DNA of 64,000 bases from the NCBI RefSeq assembly GCF_026930145.1, contig NZ_JANHOJ010000001.1, positions 248,001 to 312,000 on the forward strand. Reading direction: 5' to 3'. This stretch comes from Bartonella sp. A05. GTDB lineage: Bacteria > Pseudomonadota > Alphaproteobacteria > Rhizobiales > Rhizobiaceae. Positions 19,033 through 30,862 of this stretch are shown here, piece by piece. The notes below the pieces were generated by a model. The model did no database searches. It had not been told where the DNA came from and saw nothing but the letters and a program-made list of their open reading frames with translations. The position numbers were made by a program, and so were the translations under genes. Every line of letters starts with the position of its first letter. The first letter of the stretch is position 1.

Positions 19033-20565
19033 ATGATCGCACGAGTCACGACAGTTGCCTTTCTTGGTTTAGAAGCAGTTCCTGTTGATGTACAGGTTAT
19101 GATTGCATCCGGAAAAATAGGAATGGCTATCGTGGGGTTGGCAGATAAAGCTATCGCTGAAAGCCGTGAACGCGTGCAAGCAGCTCTTCATGCCTGTGGG
19201 CTTTCTATGCCTAACAAACGAATTACCATCAATCTTGCACCAGCTGATTTACCTAAAGAAGGTTCACATTATGACCTACCAATTGCGATAGGCTTAATGC
19301 TTGCTATGGAGCTTCTACCCCCTGAAGTAGCACAAGATTACATCATTCTAGGCGAATTATCTCTAGATGGCTCTATTAACGCCGTTAATGGTGTTTTACC
19401 AACCGCAATAACAGCTTTATCACTTAATAAAGGATTAATCTGTCCTTACCAATGCGGACCTGAAGCTGCGTGGGCAGATGCAGAAATGAATATTGTCGCC
19501 CCCAATTCTCTTCTCACTGTGGTTAATCATTTTAGAGGAACTCAAATTCAAAACCGGCCACAACCACGCCAATACACGATCCAAACTGAACTACCAGATC
19601 TTTCCGAAATTAAAGGACAAAAAACCGCCAAACGTGCTTTAGAAGTTTGTGCAGCTGGGCGGCATAATCTCTTGTTTGTTGGCCCTCCTGGAGCAGGAAA
19701 GTCTATGTTAGCCCAACGATTACCTTCTATTTTACCGCCTCTTGATAGTCGTGAACTTTTAGATGTTTCCTTGATTGCTTCTATCACAGGAGAAACAGTC
19801 CATAAAACTATTTCACTCCATTGCCCCTTTCGTTCTCCGCATCATTCTGCCTCTATGGCAGCAATGGTTGGTGGTGGTCTCAAAGGACGACCAGGAGAAG
19901 TATCGCTTGCTCATAATGGCGTTTTATTTCTTGATGAATTGCCTGAATTTTCCCCACAGGTTCTTGATTCTCTTCGTCAACCCTTAGAAAGCGGAGAATG
20001 TATTATAGCCCGTGCCAATCACCATATTAGCTATCCTGCCCGGATCCAACTCATTGCTGCTATGAACCCTTGTCGATGTGGAATGGCAGGTGAAAAAGGC
20101 CATGTTTGTTCCAAAGGAATACGTTGTCAAACCGATTATCAGTCTCGTATTTCTGGTCCTCTACTTGATAGAATTGACTTACGTATTGATGTCCCTGCTT
20201 TAACAGCTATGGATCTCATGCAACCCGAACAATCAGAAAAAAGCTGTAACGTTGCAAAACGTGTCGCACGGGCTCGCGCCATCCAAAGCGAACGTTTTAC
20301 GACACTAGGCTTTGCCCATATTCGCACCAATGGTGATTGCCCTGCCAAAGTCATTGAACAAATTGCTATACTAGACAAAAAAGCAGCCAAATTATTGCGA
20401 GATGTTAGTGAAAAAATGCAACTTTCCGCACGTGCCTATCATCGCATTCTCAAAGTTGCACGCACTATCGCTGATCTTGATGAATCATACCATCTCTCAC
20501 GCCATCATCTCGCGGAAGCTATTTCCTATCGATTAGGCAATGAAAGATTAACAGCTACTGCCTAA
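19033..20565 (+). CDS. comM: YifB/ComM-family Mg chelatase-like AAA+ ATPase
   Basis: A 510-residue YifB/ComM protein. The N-terminal LonC-like domain includes RITINLAPADLPKEGSHYDL. The AAA+ core has Walker A GPPGAGKSM, Walker B LFLDELPEF, and the NPCRCG segment of Mg-chelatase-like ATPases. The C-terminal Mg_chelatase_C region includes LSARAYHRILKVARTIADL. ComM is a hexameric branch-migration helicase that supports integration of incoming DNA in naturally competent bacteria. The frame is open from 18994, but GGAGAGGG precedes the ATG at 19033, which is therefore the preferred start. Confidence 0.93.
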   Translation: MIARVTTVAFLGLEAVPVDVQVMIASGKIGMAIVGLADKAIAESRERVQAALHACGLSMPNKRITINLAPADLPKEGSHYDLPIAIGLMLAMELLPPEVAQDYIILGELSLDGSINAVNGVLPTAITALSLNKGLICPYQCGPEAAWADAEMNIVAPNSLLTVVNHFRGTQIQNRPQPRQYTIQTELPDLSEIKGQKTAKRALEVCAAGRHNLLFVGPPGAGKSMLAQRLPSILPPLDSRELLDVSLIASITGETVHKTISLHCPFRSPHHSASMAAMVGGGLKGRPGEVSLAHNGVLFLDELPEFSPQVLDSLRQPLESGECIIARANHHISYPARIQLIAAMNPCRCGMAGEKGHVCSKGIRCQTDYQSRISGPLLDRIDLRIDVPALTAMDLMQPEQSEKSCNVAKRVARARAIQSERFTTLGFAHIRTNGDCPAKVIEQIAILDKKAAKLLRDVSEKMQLSARAYHRILKVARTIADLDESYHLSRHHLAEAISYRLGNERLTATA

Positions 20566-20576
20566 CCAATTATTTC

Positions 20577-21440
20577 TCAATAAAAATTAATCGGAAAATA
20601 ACGCAAATAAAGCTCTGTAAGTTTTCCATCACGCTCCAAAGCCTTTAGAGCATAATTAAACACATCAACTAATTTTGTATTATTTTTTGCAACAGCAATT
20701 CGCATCCCTTCCCCTAACAATTGCGGAGCCATATAAGCACCTCCAACAAAAGAGCAGCAACGCGCTAATTGTGGATCATTTAACCATACAGATAACGCAA
20801 AGCCATCGTCGAAAACAAGATCAATTTCATGATTCTGTAATGCTTTATAAAGCTCTGTCCTACTCCTAAATCCTTGCCATTTGGCTTTGGGAAAATAACT
20901 ATGAAACAGTTTTTCATGAGCACTCTTGAATATAAATCCACTTTTTAAATATACAAGCTTATTGCTTATCGGCTCAGCAAGACTCAAAGACAAAGAAGAA
21001 ACAAACCGTGCAGGAAAACGTAAATAAGTTTGGGTAAAAACAAGATCCTGATATGTTGCATCTGTTTCTTTTAACCCAGAAATAACAGCTTCCGCTCCAC
21101 CATTTTTGACATAATCTACCAGATCTTCCCAAGGAAGAACTTCCACTTCACACACTGTTTCAAGCTTCAATTTTTCGCAAATAGCACGCAATAAATCAAT
21201 ATTATAACCTGCAATACGTCCTGTTTTATCAAGAAAATTAAAAGGTGGAAAATCAAAAGTGGTTACAAAACGTAAACGCGTTATATCCGTTGTATCAGGC
21301 CGCACCAAACGTTCATGCGAATTTAAAAAAGAAGGGAGCCTTCCCGCCGTTTCAGCCCATAAAAAAGGTGGAAAGAACAATGGACAGGTTATACATAAAA
21401 CTTTAATAAAAGTTTTTGATCTGCCTATGAATCTTTTCAT
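20577..21440 (-). CDS. amino-acid ABC transporter substrate-binding protein (family 3)
   Basis: A 287-residue periplasmic binding protein of the SBP_bac_3 family. A signal peptide is likely: basic MKRFIGRSK, then a hydrophobic stretch ending FLWAETAG. The first lobe has LRFVTTFDFPPFNFLDKTGR and IAGYNIDLLRAICEKL; the hinge and second lobe carry AVISGLKETDATYQDL and IDLVFDDGFALSVWL. These are family landmarks for binding polar amino acids or similar small solutes. No permease or ATPase gene lies beside it, so it either feeds a transporter encoded elsewhere or has another sensory role. It converges with comM, 11 bases away. Confidence 0.87.
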   Translation of the reverse strand: MKRFIGRSKTFIKVLCITCPLFFPPFLWAETAGRLPSFLNSHERLVRPDTTDITRLRFVTTFDFPPFNFLDKTGRIAGYNIDLLRAICEKLKLETVCEVEVLPWEDLVDYVKNGGAEAVISGLKETDATYQDLVFTQTYLRFPARFVSSLSLSLAEPISNKLVYLKSGFIFKSAHEKLFHSYFPKAKWQGFRSRTELYKALQNHEIDLVFDDGFALSVWLNDPQLARCCSFVGGAYMAPQLLGEGMRIAVAKNNTKLVDVFNYALKALERDGKLTELYLRYFPINFY

Positions 21441-21551
21441 TGTTAAATCATCCTCCTCGATTCCTCAAAGCTAAAATACTATCCGCTCCAATGACAGTAT
21501 CTAATACGCCTAGCCGAAATATCTGGCTCTTTACAATTCAGATAAAATGTT

Positions 21552-21579
21552 TGACAATCTGACATTTCTAAAATTGTCA
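21552..21579. promoter_or_regulatory. inverted repeat upstream of the solute-binding protein gene
   Basis: TGACAAT (21552-21558) and ATTGTCA (21573-21579) form seven-base arms around a 14-base spacer, in the region between the divergent solute-binding gene and gyrB. It could be a dimeric regulator site. The gap 21441-21829 is otherwise without a gene. Confidence 0.35.
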
Positions 21580-21697
21580 GAAAATTTAATAATTTCCGTA
21601 TATTTTAGAAATATATAAACGCAAAAAAAATAATAGCGCAACAGCACTTGCGCATACAAAAATCATAACATCTACTATATAAACCTCTATTATATAT

Positions 21698-21727
21698 TTG
21701 ACAAATATTGAATATAGTCTCGATATA
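21698..21727 (+). promoter_or_regulatory. candidate gyrB promoter
   Basis: A perfect TTGACA (21698-21703) is followed after 18 bases by GATATA. The -10 element is weak, so the call is tentative. It lies about 100 bases before the gyrB start. Confidence 0.33.
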
Positions 21728-21826
21728 CGGTACATGTTTAACGGAGTTATTCCATAAACCATCAGATAAGATGTAATACTTGGAATGCGCTGATAAAATA
21801 TGCAACTAAACACAGAAATGGATTGA

Positions 21827-24259
<2,433 letters not shown>

Positions 24260-24372
24260 AGACACTCTTATTTTGAGCTGTTTAAACCTCGTGGTTTTGA
24301 TATTACTTTTTCGTATGTAGGCATTTTTCTATACTTCATTTACGATAAAGAAAAATAAGAAAGGTCACATAC

Positions 24373-25155
24373 ATGACAGCTGAAACAGAACGTGTAGGAG
24401 TCAAAGGAGGCATGGAGCATTCTTTTGGCTTTACAAAAGTTGACGAAACTCAAAAACAATCCATGGTAGATGGTGTATTTCATTCTGTTGCTGAAAACTA
24501 TGACAGAATGAATGATATTTTATCTCTCGGATTACATCGTGTGTGGAAAAATTCCATGGTCGCGTGGCTTTCCCCGCCTGCGCTATCTGGCTGGAAAGTT
24601 CTTGATGTGGCTGGCGGTACTGGCGATATCGCTTTTCGCATTTTCAACGCCTCACGCCAAAAAGCACATGCCACAGTGCTTGATATTAATAGCTCAATGC
24701 TGAGCATTGGCAAAAAACGTGCACAAAAAAATGGTCTAACCTCTTTTATTGACTTTGTTGAAGCCAATGCAGAACATCTTCCTTTTGAGGATCAAAGCTT
24801 TGATGCTTACACTATTGCCTTTGGAATCCGCAATGTACCACATATTGATAAAGCTCTTACTGAAGCCTTTCGTGTTTTAAAACCAGGTGGGCGTTTTTTA
24901 TGTTTAGAATTTTCAAATGTTGAAATGCCTTTGCTTGACAAGGTTTACGATCTTTGGTCCTTCCATGCTATTCCTCGACTTGGCCAACTAATTGCAGGTG
25001 ATCGTGACGCATATCGTTATTTGGTTGAATCCATTCGAAAATTTCCTAAGCAGGATGATTTTGCCTCTATGATCAGTCATGCAGGCTTTTCACGAGTATC
25101 TTATCGCAATCTCACAGGTGCCATTGCAACATTGCATTCAGGCTGGAAGATCTAA
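24373..25155 (+). CDS. ubiE: UbiE: demethylmenaquinone/ubiquinone C-methyltransferase
   Basis: A 260-residue SAM-dependent methyltransferase of ubiquinone biosynthesis, adding the C-methyl group to the benzoquinol ring. Motif I is [14 protein letters not shown]. Family signatures are [19 protein letters not shown] near the N terminus and [19 protein letters not shown] followed by [14 protein letters not shown]. The C terminus is [18 protein letters not shown]. ubiB starts one base after the stop codon, so the two form an operon for ubiquinone synthesis. Confidence 0.96.
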   Translation: MTAETERVGVKGGMEHSFGFTKVDETQKQSMVDGVFHSVAENYDRMNDILSLGLHRVWKNSMVAWLSPPALSGWKVLDVAGGTGDIAFRIFNASRQKAHATVLDINSSMLSIGKKRAQKNGLTSFIDFVEANAEHLPFEDQSFDAYTIAFGIRNVPHIDKALTEAFRVLKPGGRFLCLEFSNVEMPLLDKVYDLWSFHAIPRLGQLIAGDRDAYRYLVESIRKFPKQDDFASMISHAGFSRVSYRNLTGAIATLHSGWKI

Positions 25156-25156
25156 A

Positions 25157-26743
25157 ATGGCGCAAATTTCCACTTATTTTCAATTGGTACGTGCAGGATG
25201 GATTTTAGCACGTGAAGGAGTTCTTAGCGCTCTCCCAAATGATAACCTTCAAGGATTCCCAGCAGCGTGTCATCGTGTAGCAAAAGCTTTAGCGCGGCGC
25301 AAAACAAAAAAAAAGCACCGTTCTGAAAATCTAACACACGCTATTAATAAGCTTGGTCCTTCTTACGTCAAGCTTTGTCAATTTCTTGCAACAAGACCCG
25401 ATATTGTTGGACACGATATTGCAGCAGATCTAGAACAACTCCAAGATCGTGTACAAACATTTCCCTGCACAGCTGCCATTGATCAAATTGAAAATTCTCT
25501 TGGCCGCTCTATCAATGATTTATTCATAGACTTTCACCCACCCATTGCCGCCGCTTCTGTTGCCCAAGTTCATCCAGCTGAATACTACGATAAGACAGGC
25601 CGCAAAAAAAAATGTGCCGTTAAAGTTATCCGCCCTAATATCAGAGCACGTTTTGCAAAAGATCTTAAAAGCTTCTATCTCATTGCCAATTTACAAGAGC
25701 GTTATGTGCCTGCCTCTCAGCGCCTCCGGCCTGTTTGTGTCGTTGATACTTTGGCACACACCATACGGATTGAAATGGATTTACGTTTAGAAGCAGCCGC
25801 CTTTTCGGAAATGGCTGAAAACACTAAACATGATGCTAACTTCCGGGTACCCGCAATTAACTGGGAAAGAACGGGACGAAATGTTCTAACAATGGAATGG
25901 ATCGATGGCATAAAACTGTCTGATATTCCAGCACTCAAAAAAGCTGGTTTTGATTTGAAAGCTTTAGCAGTGACACTTATGCAATCTTTCCTCCGTCATG
26001 CTTTGCGTGATGGCTTTTTTCATGCCGATATGCATCCTGGCAATTTATTTGTAGATCCGCAAGGATGTATTGTTGCCGTTGATCTAGGAATTACAGGACG
26101 GCTTAGTAAAAAAGAAAAACATTTTCTTGCTGAAATTATTTACGGCTTTATCACCCGCGATTACCATCGTGTGGCACGCATTCATTTTGAAGCAGGTTAT
26201 GTCCCTCCTCATCATAGCATAGAGGACTTTGCCCAAGCTATCCGTGCTATTGGTGAACCCATTCACGGACAACCCGCGCAAAGCATTTCTATGGCCAAAT
26301 TGCTCACACTCTTGTTTGAAATCACTGAATTATTTGATATGCAAACACGGCCGGAGCTTTTATTGCTACAAAAAACTATGGTTGTTGTGGAAGGTGTCGC
26401 TCGTACATTGGATCCAGACTTTAATATGTGGCAAACCTCTGAACCAGTTGTTAAAGAATGGATAGGAAAAAATTTAGGGCCTGTGGGACTTCTCAAAGAC
26501 TTTAGCGAAGGAGCAGAAGCTTTGATTTCTCTAGCGCGTAAAACACCGCAATTGATACACAGCTTTCAAAAGATAGAAGAAGAACTCTGCCAAATAACAA
26601 AAACAGGACTCCATCTTTCTCCTCTCACCCTCAAACAACTTGCCTTCGAACAAAGTCGTGCTAAACGTTCTAGTCACTATAGCTTATTCATGATCACTCT
26701 TTGTTCCATTTTTATCACTTTTTTTCTTTTTCAGCTTTTATAA
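25157..26743 (+). CDS. ubiB: UbiB/ABC1-family protein of ubiquinone biosynthesis
   Basis: A 528-residue UbiB, an atypical protein kinase-like ATPase of the COQ8/ABC1 family needed for ubiquinone synthesis. The Ala-rich loop is intact (IAAASVAQVH), as are the AVKVIRP lysine strand, HADMHPGNLF and the metal-binding VAVDLGITGR. A hydrophobic C-terminal segment (SLFMITLCSIFITFFLFQLL) should anchor it in the membrane. The family KxGQ motif reads KLCQ here (Cys74). The frame is open from 25079, but the ATG at 25157, directly after the ubiE stop, gives the normal N terminus. Confidence 0.92.
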   Translation: MAQISTYFQLVRAGWILAREGVLSALPNDNLQGFPAACHRVAKALARRKTKKKHRSENLTHAINKLGPSYVKLCQFLATRPDIVGHDIAADLEQLQDRVQTFPCTAAIDQIENSLGRSINDLFIDFHPPIAAASVAQVHPAEYYDKTGRKKKCAVKVIRPNIRARFAKDLKSFYLIANLQERYVPASQRLRPVCVVDTLAHTIRIEMDLRLEAAAFSEMAENTKHDANFRVPAINWERTGRNVLTMEWIDGIKLSDIPALKKAGFDLKALAVTLMQSFLRHALRDGFFHADMHPGNLFVDPQGCIVAVDLGITGRLSKKEKHFLAEIIYGFITRDYHRVARIHFEAGYVPPHHSIEDFAQAIRAIGEPIHGQPAQSISMAKLLTLLFEITELFDMQTRPELLLLQKTMVVVEGVARTLDPDFNMWQTSEPVVKEWIGKNLGPVGLLKDFSEGAEALISLARKTPQLIHSFQKIEEELCQITKTGLHLSPLTLKQLAFEQSRAKRSSHYSLFMITLCSIFITFFLFQLL

Positions 26744-26772
26744 TATACGCAATATGTTAAAAAAATACACTT

Positions 26773-26798
26773 GATAAAATCATTGCAATCATTTTATC
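26773..26798. promoter_or_regulatory. near-perfect 26-base palindrome just upstream of coaBC
   Basis: GATAAAAT (26773-26780), a central ATTGCAAT (26782-26789) and ATTTTATC (26791-26798) make a palindrome with only one mismatched base pair, flanking the centre. It ends 15 bases before the coaBC ATG. As a hairpin or operator it could control coaBC; see the finding on the RHH fusion. Confidence 0.6.
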
Positions 26799-26813
26799 TC
26801 TTTGGATTATTAT

Positions 26814-28211
26814 ATGGCCAGTATTACCATTCGCAATCTTTCATCTGAAGTAAAAGAATCTTTGCGCATGCGTGCCGCAAAAAATGGCATTTCTATGGAA
26901 GAAGAAGCGCATCGCCTGTTAAGCAATCCCACCGTACCATCATCCATCCCAGTATTTCAAGCAAGCACTGTCGAAATGCAATCATTGCAATCAAAATCTA
27001 TTCTCCTCATTATCGGTGGTGGTATTGCCGCCTATAAATCACTGGACCTCATTCGCCGTTTGCAAGAACGGGGAGCGCGATTAAATGTTATTATGACAAA
27101 AGCAGCGCAAAAATTTATTACCCCTTTAGCCGCTGAAGCCCTGAGCGGTAGCACTGTGTATAGCGATTTATTTTCACGCAAAGAAGAACATGATATTGGG
27201 CATATCCGGTTAGCACGTGCTGCCGATTTAATTATTTTAGCACCAGCTACCGCTAACCGCATTGCCAAAATAGCCACTGGCATAGGAGATGATCTGGCTA
27301 ATTGTGTTCTTTTAGCTGCACGCTGTCCACTCTTGATTGCACCGGCCATGAATCCAGCCATGTGGACTCACCCTGCAACTGTCCGCAATGTTGCACAATT
27401 ACGTTCAGATGGGGTTCATATGGTCGGACCGGAAATTGGCGAAATGGCAGAACGAAATGAAGCAGGCTGGGGGCGCATGAGCGAACCCTTAACTATTGTG
27501 GCCGCAGCGGAAGCGCTTTTAAGTACGCACAAAAAATCACTTTCCGGCCGCCATTTTATCGTTACTTCTGGTCCTACCCATGAACCAATTGATCCAGTAC
27601 GTTATCTTGCAAACCGCTCATCGGGAAAACAAGGTCATGCAATTGCAACTGCCTTAGCTCATTTAGGCGCAACAGTGACGCTTATTTGCGGTCCGGTTGA
27701 TCTTCCAGATCCACAAGAAGTAAAAACCATTCATGTTGAAACAGCCTGTCAGATGTTACAAGCTGTTCAAACGGCATTGCCAGCTGATGGAGCCATTTTT
27801 GTTGCCGCCGTTTGCGACTGGCGCAGCCAAACGAAATCTGTACAAAAAATCAAAAAGGATGCTCATAAAAAGCCTTTATCTTTGCATATGGTTGAAAATC
27901 CTGACATTCTAGCAATAATCGGCCATGCTCCAAATCGCCCCAGACTTGTGATTGGGTTTGCAGCAGAAACTTGTGATATTATCGTCAATGCACAAAAAAA
28001 ATGTATTCAAAAAGGTGCAGATTTCATTCTTGCAAATGATATTTCTTTCCATGCGGATGGCACAAGCGTTATGGGTGCTGATAGCAATCAAATCTGTTTT
28101 GTCAGCAAAGAAAAAGTTGAACAATGGCCAAGCATGAGCAAACAACAGGTTTCTGAAAAATTGGCTAATATTATTGTATCCCTTTTCTGCTCTCCTGCTT
28201 CTGCTGATTAA
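26814..28211 (+). CDS. coaBC: CoaBC (phosphopantothenoylcysteine synthetase/decarboxylase) with N-terminal RHH domain
   Basis: A 465-residue bifunctional enzyme of coenzyme A synthesis. Residues 1-40 form a ribbon-helix-helix domain of the FitA/VapB antitoxin type (MASITIRNLSSEVKESLRMR, then GISMEEEAHRLL). After a linker, CoaC spans about 60-240: IIGGGIAAYKSLDLIRRL, the catalytic-His segment GHIRLARAADL, and APAMNPAMW. CoaB follows with GPTHEPIDPVRYLANRSSG. The CoaC clamp that in E. coli holds Cys158 reads AERNEAGWGR and lacks the cysteine. A TTG at 26802 is an alternative start adding four residues. The frame runs unbroken through the fusion, and no partner toxin gene is nearby. Confidence 0.92.
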   Translation: MASITIRNLSSEVKESLRMRAAKNGISMEEEAHRLLSNPTVPSSIPVFQASTVEMQSLQSKSILLIIGGGIAAYKSLDLIRRLQERGARLNVIMTKAAQKFITPLAAEALSGSTVYSDLFSRKEEHDIGHIRLARAADLIILAPATANRIAKIATGIGDDLANCVLLAARCPLLIAPAMNPAMWTHPATVRNVAQLRSDGVHMVGPEIGEMAERNEAGWGRMSEPLTIVAAAEALLSTHKKSLSGRHFIVTSGPTHEPIDPVRYLANRSSGKQGHAIATALAHLGATVTLICGPVDLPDPQEVKTIHVETACQMLQAVQTALPADGAIFVAAVCDWRSQTKSVQKIKKDAHKKPLSLHMVENPDILAIIGHAPNRPRLVIGFAAETCDIIVNAQKKCIQKGADFILANDISFHADGTSVMGADSNQICFVSKEKVEQWPSMSKQQVSEKLANIIVSLFCSPASAD

Positions 28212-28237
28212 AATTAAAAAGATCTTTTTAATTTTAA
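28208..28237. terminator. perfect 30-base palindrome overlapping the coaBC stop
   Basis: A perfect inverted repeat centred on the AGATCT hexamer (28220-28225), with arms made of A and T runs (left arm TTAAAATTAAAAAGA). It starts at the end of coaBC and includes its TAA. The stem is AT-only apart from the centre, so it is a weak hairpin, but the position suits a bidirectional terminator. Confidence 0.5.
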
Positions 28238-28785
28238 ATGAAAGAAAAGTGCTTTGTCAGATTTTATGCTGTTAGAAAAATACAAAACATAATAGTAAAC
28301 TAGCCCGTTTCTCCCAATAATGTAATGTAAAGATATCCGCCCCCCCTAGTGATGTTAAAGATATCTACACCTGTTATGAATTAGCTGAACGACAGTGTTT
28401 GCACAAAGAGAATCCAAAAATCACACGCTTCCAAAGATTGTTTCACGTGTAGCTCTTAAGAAAACTGGCATATAACACACTCCAATATCACGGACTTCCA
28501 TTCCTCCATTTTCTCAAAAGACAGAAATATTTAGGTGCTTTCATTTAATTTCAGAAGAATGAGCTTACAGTGAGTTCCGATTACTTGGTTACTTATACAA
28601 TTCACTTTATCAGCCTTATAGGAACTTCTACTTTGGTTTTCTATGACACATAAAGACCCAAAAATTCTGCTTCATGCGCTAAAACAATTATTATTCATAA
28701 TGAATATAATTTACAAAGCAAATATAATGAGCATCTTCACTGATCGATCTCTTGTTTTCTCTTCTTTTTTTCTTACCTATTTTTT
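28238..28785. other. AT-rich gap between coaBC and the EI24 gene
   Basis: About 550 bases with no recognisable gene, RNA or repeat. Confidence 0.45.
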
Positions 28786-29490
28786 ATGATTTTTACTGCT
28801 TCTTATCGCGCTCTACTATACCTTTTTACCCCACAATATCGCGCTATAATATTGAAAATATTGGGGCTTACTTTTATTATTCTCGTTATCATATGGTTAT
28901 CTGCACGCCAACTTTTTATAACCTATTTTTGGCCTTGGATTGCGCAATTCTTTCCTGAAATACCAAATTGGGCAGGGTGGTTAGGATTAAGCTCATTGCT
29001 TATTTTTAATCTGGGTCTGGCTTTACTTATAACATTTTTGATTGTTCCAATTACAGCTATGATTGGTAGTTTCTTCATTGATGCTGTTGCTGAAATCATT
29101 GAAAAAAAAGATTATCCAAATGAACCTATCGGGCAAACTATGCCGTTTGGGCGCTCCCTCATTCTTTCCTTAAAGTTTCTTCTTTTAAGTCTTTGCGGCA
29201 ATGGAATCGTTCTTATTTTGTTTTTCGTACCAGCTATCAATTTGATCGCATTCTATGTTATAAATGGCTATTTATTTGGCCGTGAATATTTTGCGTTTGC
29301 CGCCTATCGTTTTAGATCCACGCAAGATGCTCACGCTTTTTTACAGTTCCATCGTATAACAGTTTTTGGCGCGGGGCTGCTGATAGCATTCTTTATTTCC
29401 ATTCCTGTTCTTAATTTAGTAACACCCCTTTTTGCAGCTACCCTTATGACAAATTTACATAAAATGCTTTCTCATCACACTCCCACATAA
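28786..29490 (+). CDS. EI24-domain (CysZ-like) inner membrane protein
   Basis: A 234-residue polytopic membrane protein of the EI24/CysZ family. Hydrophobic segments lie near residues 22-42, 66-95 (LLIFNLGLALLITFLIVPIT), 122-152 and 196-220. The family-typical NGYLFGREYFAFAAYRFRS stretch lies between the third and fourth. CysZ of enterobacteria is a sulfate channel; alphaproteobacterial relatives are annotated as sulfate-transporter-like, but no sulfur-assimilation gene lies here to support that role. The start ATG has no obvious ribosome binding site, so the exact N terminus is uncertain. Confidence 0.82.
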   Translation: MIFTASYRALLYLFTPQYRAIILKILGLTFIILVIIWLSARQLFITYFWPWIAQFFPEIPNWAGWLGLSSLLIFNLGLALLITFLIVPITAMIGSFFIDAVAEIIEKKDYPNEPIGQTMPFGRSLILSLKFLLLSLCGNGIVLILFFVPAINLIAFYVINGYLFGREYFAFAAYRFRSTQDAHAFLQFHRITVFGAGLLIAFFISIPVLNLVTPLFAATLMTNLHKMLSHHTPT

Positions 29491-29941
29491 TAATAATAGA
29501 ACCACCCAATAGCTCCATATTAAGCATATATCGCTCGTGTTGATGATTCACGACAAGAAGCTTTTCCTACCAGCAAACAGGAAACAGAATTAAATTTTTC
29601 TGTTCTATTTCGTAGCTATATTACCAATTACCAATCAATTATCCAGCCCCTAAAATCATATATCCTTATCCGTTGCAGTGAGAATTGACATTAAAACAAA
29701 AAAACAAGTAAAATATACCGGTAAAATTTCTTGCAGATTCGTTATGGGGAGCATTCTTATTCAAATCATTACTGACTACACTGAATAAACAAAGGATGAT
29801 AGAGTTAAAGCTGTACGTATACTTATGAAAGTGAAAGAATTAGATTAAGCGAACTTTTCAGCTAATACATGCAACCAATCAATCCCATATTCCATCAAAC
29901 CATACTTTCACGTGTATAACATCTCAAAAGAGGCTATAAAG
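29491..29941. other. gap upstream of accD
   Basis: About 450 bases without a recognisable gene. In many relatives trpFBA lies directly before accD; no trp remnants were recognised here. Confidence 0.4.
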
Positions 29942-30856
29942 ATGAACTGGATTACAAATTATGTTCGTCCTAAAATCAACTCTATATTAGGGCGCCGCGA
30001 AATTCCAGACAATCTATGGATTAAAGATCCTACCAGTGGTGAAATGGTGTTTCATAAAGATCTGGAGGCTAATCAACAAGTTTTTCCTGCTTCCGGATAT
30101 CATATGCGCATTAGTGCCAAAAATCGTCTCATGCATTTTTTTGATGATGGTGTTTATACACTCCTTGAAAATCCAAAAGTTGTAACGGACCCTTTAAAAT
30201 TCCGCGATGAAAAACGCTATATTGACAGATTAAAAGACTATCGTTCCAAACTTGGTGTTGATGATAATATTTTAAGCGCGCGGGGCACCATTGAAGGCCT
30301 GCCGATTATTGCGACTGTTCAAGACTTTGCCTTTATGGGTGGTTCTCTTGGTATGGCCTCAGGTGAAGCTATCGTAAAAGCTTTGCAAACTGCCGTTGCC
30401 GAAAAATGCCCTTTGGTTCTTTTTGCTGCTTCAGGTGGAGCACGTATGCAAGAAGGAACACTATCACTAATGCAAATGCCTCGTACAACAGTAGCAGTTG
30501 AAATGATGAAAGAAGCTAAACTTCCCTATGTTGTGGTTCTAACAAACCCTACCACAGGTGGTGTTACTGCTTCTTATGCCATGCTTGGTGATATCCACAT
30601 TGCTGAGCCTGGCGCCATGATTGGGTTTGCAGGTCCACGTGTCATCCAACAAACTATTCGTGAAACATTGCCCGAAGGTTTCCAAAGTAGTGAATATCTA
30701 CTTGAGCATGGCATGATTGATATGGTTGTATCGCGTTTAGAATTGAAAACCACCATTGCACGACTTTTACGCCTTATGATGAAATGTCCCGCAGTTCTTG
30801 AGCCTTCTAATCCATCTCCGACCGAAGCACCGCTTTCTGAAACAAAAGCAGCTTAA
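29942..30856 (+). CDS. accD: acetyl-CoA carboxylase carboxyltransferase subunit beta
   Basis: A 304-residue AccD, half of the carboxyltransferase that makes malonyl-CoA for fatty acid synthesis. The crotonase-fold core has [39 protein letters not shown] and [18 protein letters not shown]. The N-terminal zinc-ribbon region has none of the four usual cysteines: the positions hold Asp29, Ser32, Phe48 and Ser51 (WIKDPTSGE ... VFPASGYH). The overall spacing of that domain is kept. The upstream in-frame ATG at 29912 would add ten residues, but [12 protein letters not shown] is the typical start. folC follows six bases after the stop. Confidence 0.95.
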   Translation: MNWITNYVRPKINSILGRREIPDNLWIKDPTSGEMVFHKDLEANQQVFPASGYHMRISAKNRLMHFFDDGVYTLLENPKVVTDPLKFRDEKRYIDRLKDYRSKLGVDDNILSARGTIEGLPIIATVQDFAFMGGSLGMASGEAIVKALQTAVAEKCPLVLFAASGGARMQEGTLSLMQMPRTTVAVEMMKEAKLPYVVVLTNPTTGGVTASYAMLGDIHIAEPGAMIGFAGPRVIQQTIRETLPEGFQSSEYLLEHGMIDMVVSRLELKTTIARLLRLMMKCPAVLEPSNPSPTEAPLSETKAA

Positions 30857-30862
30857 AAAACT

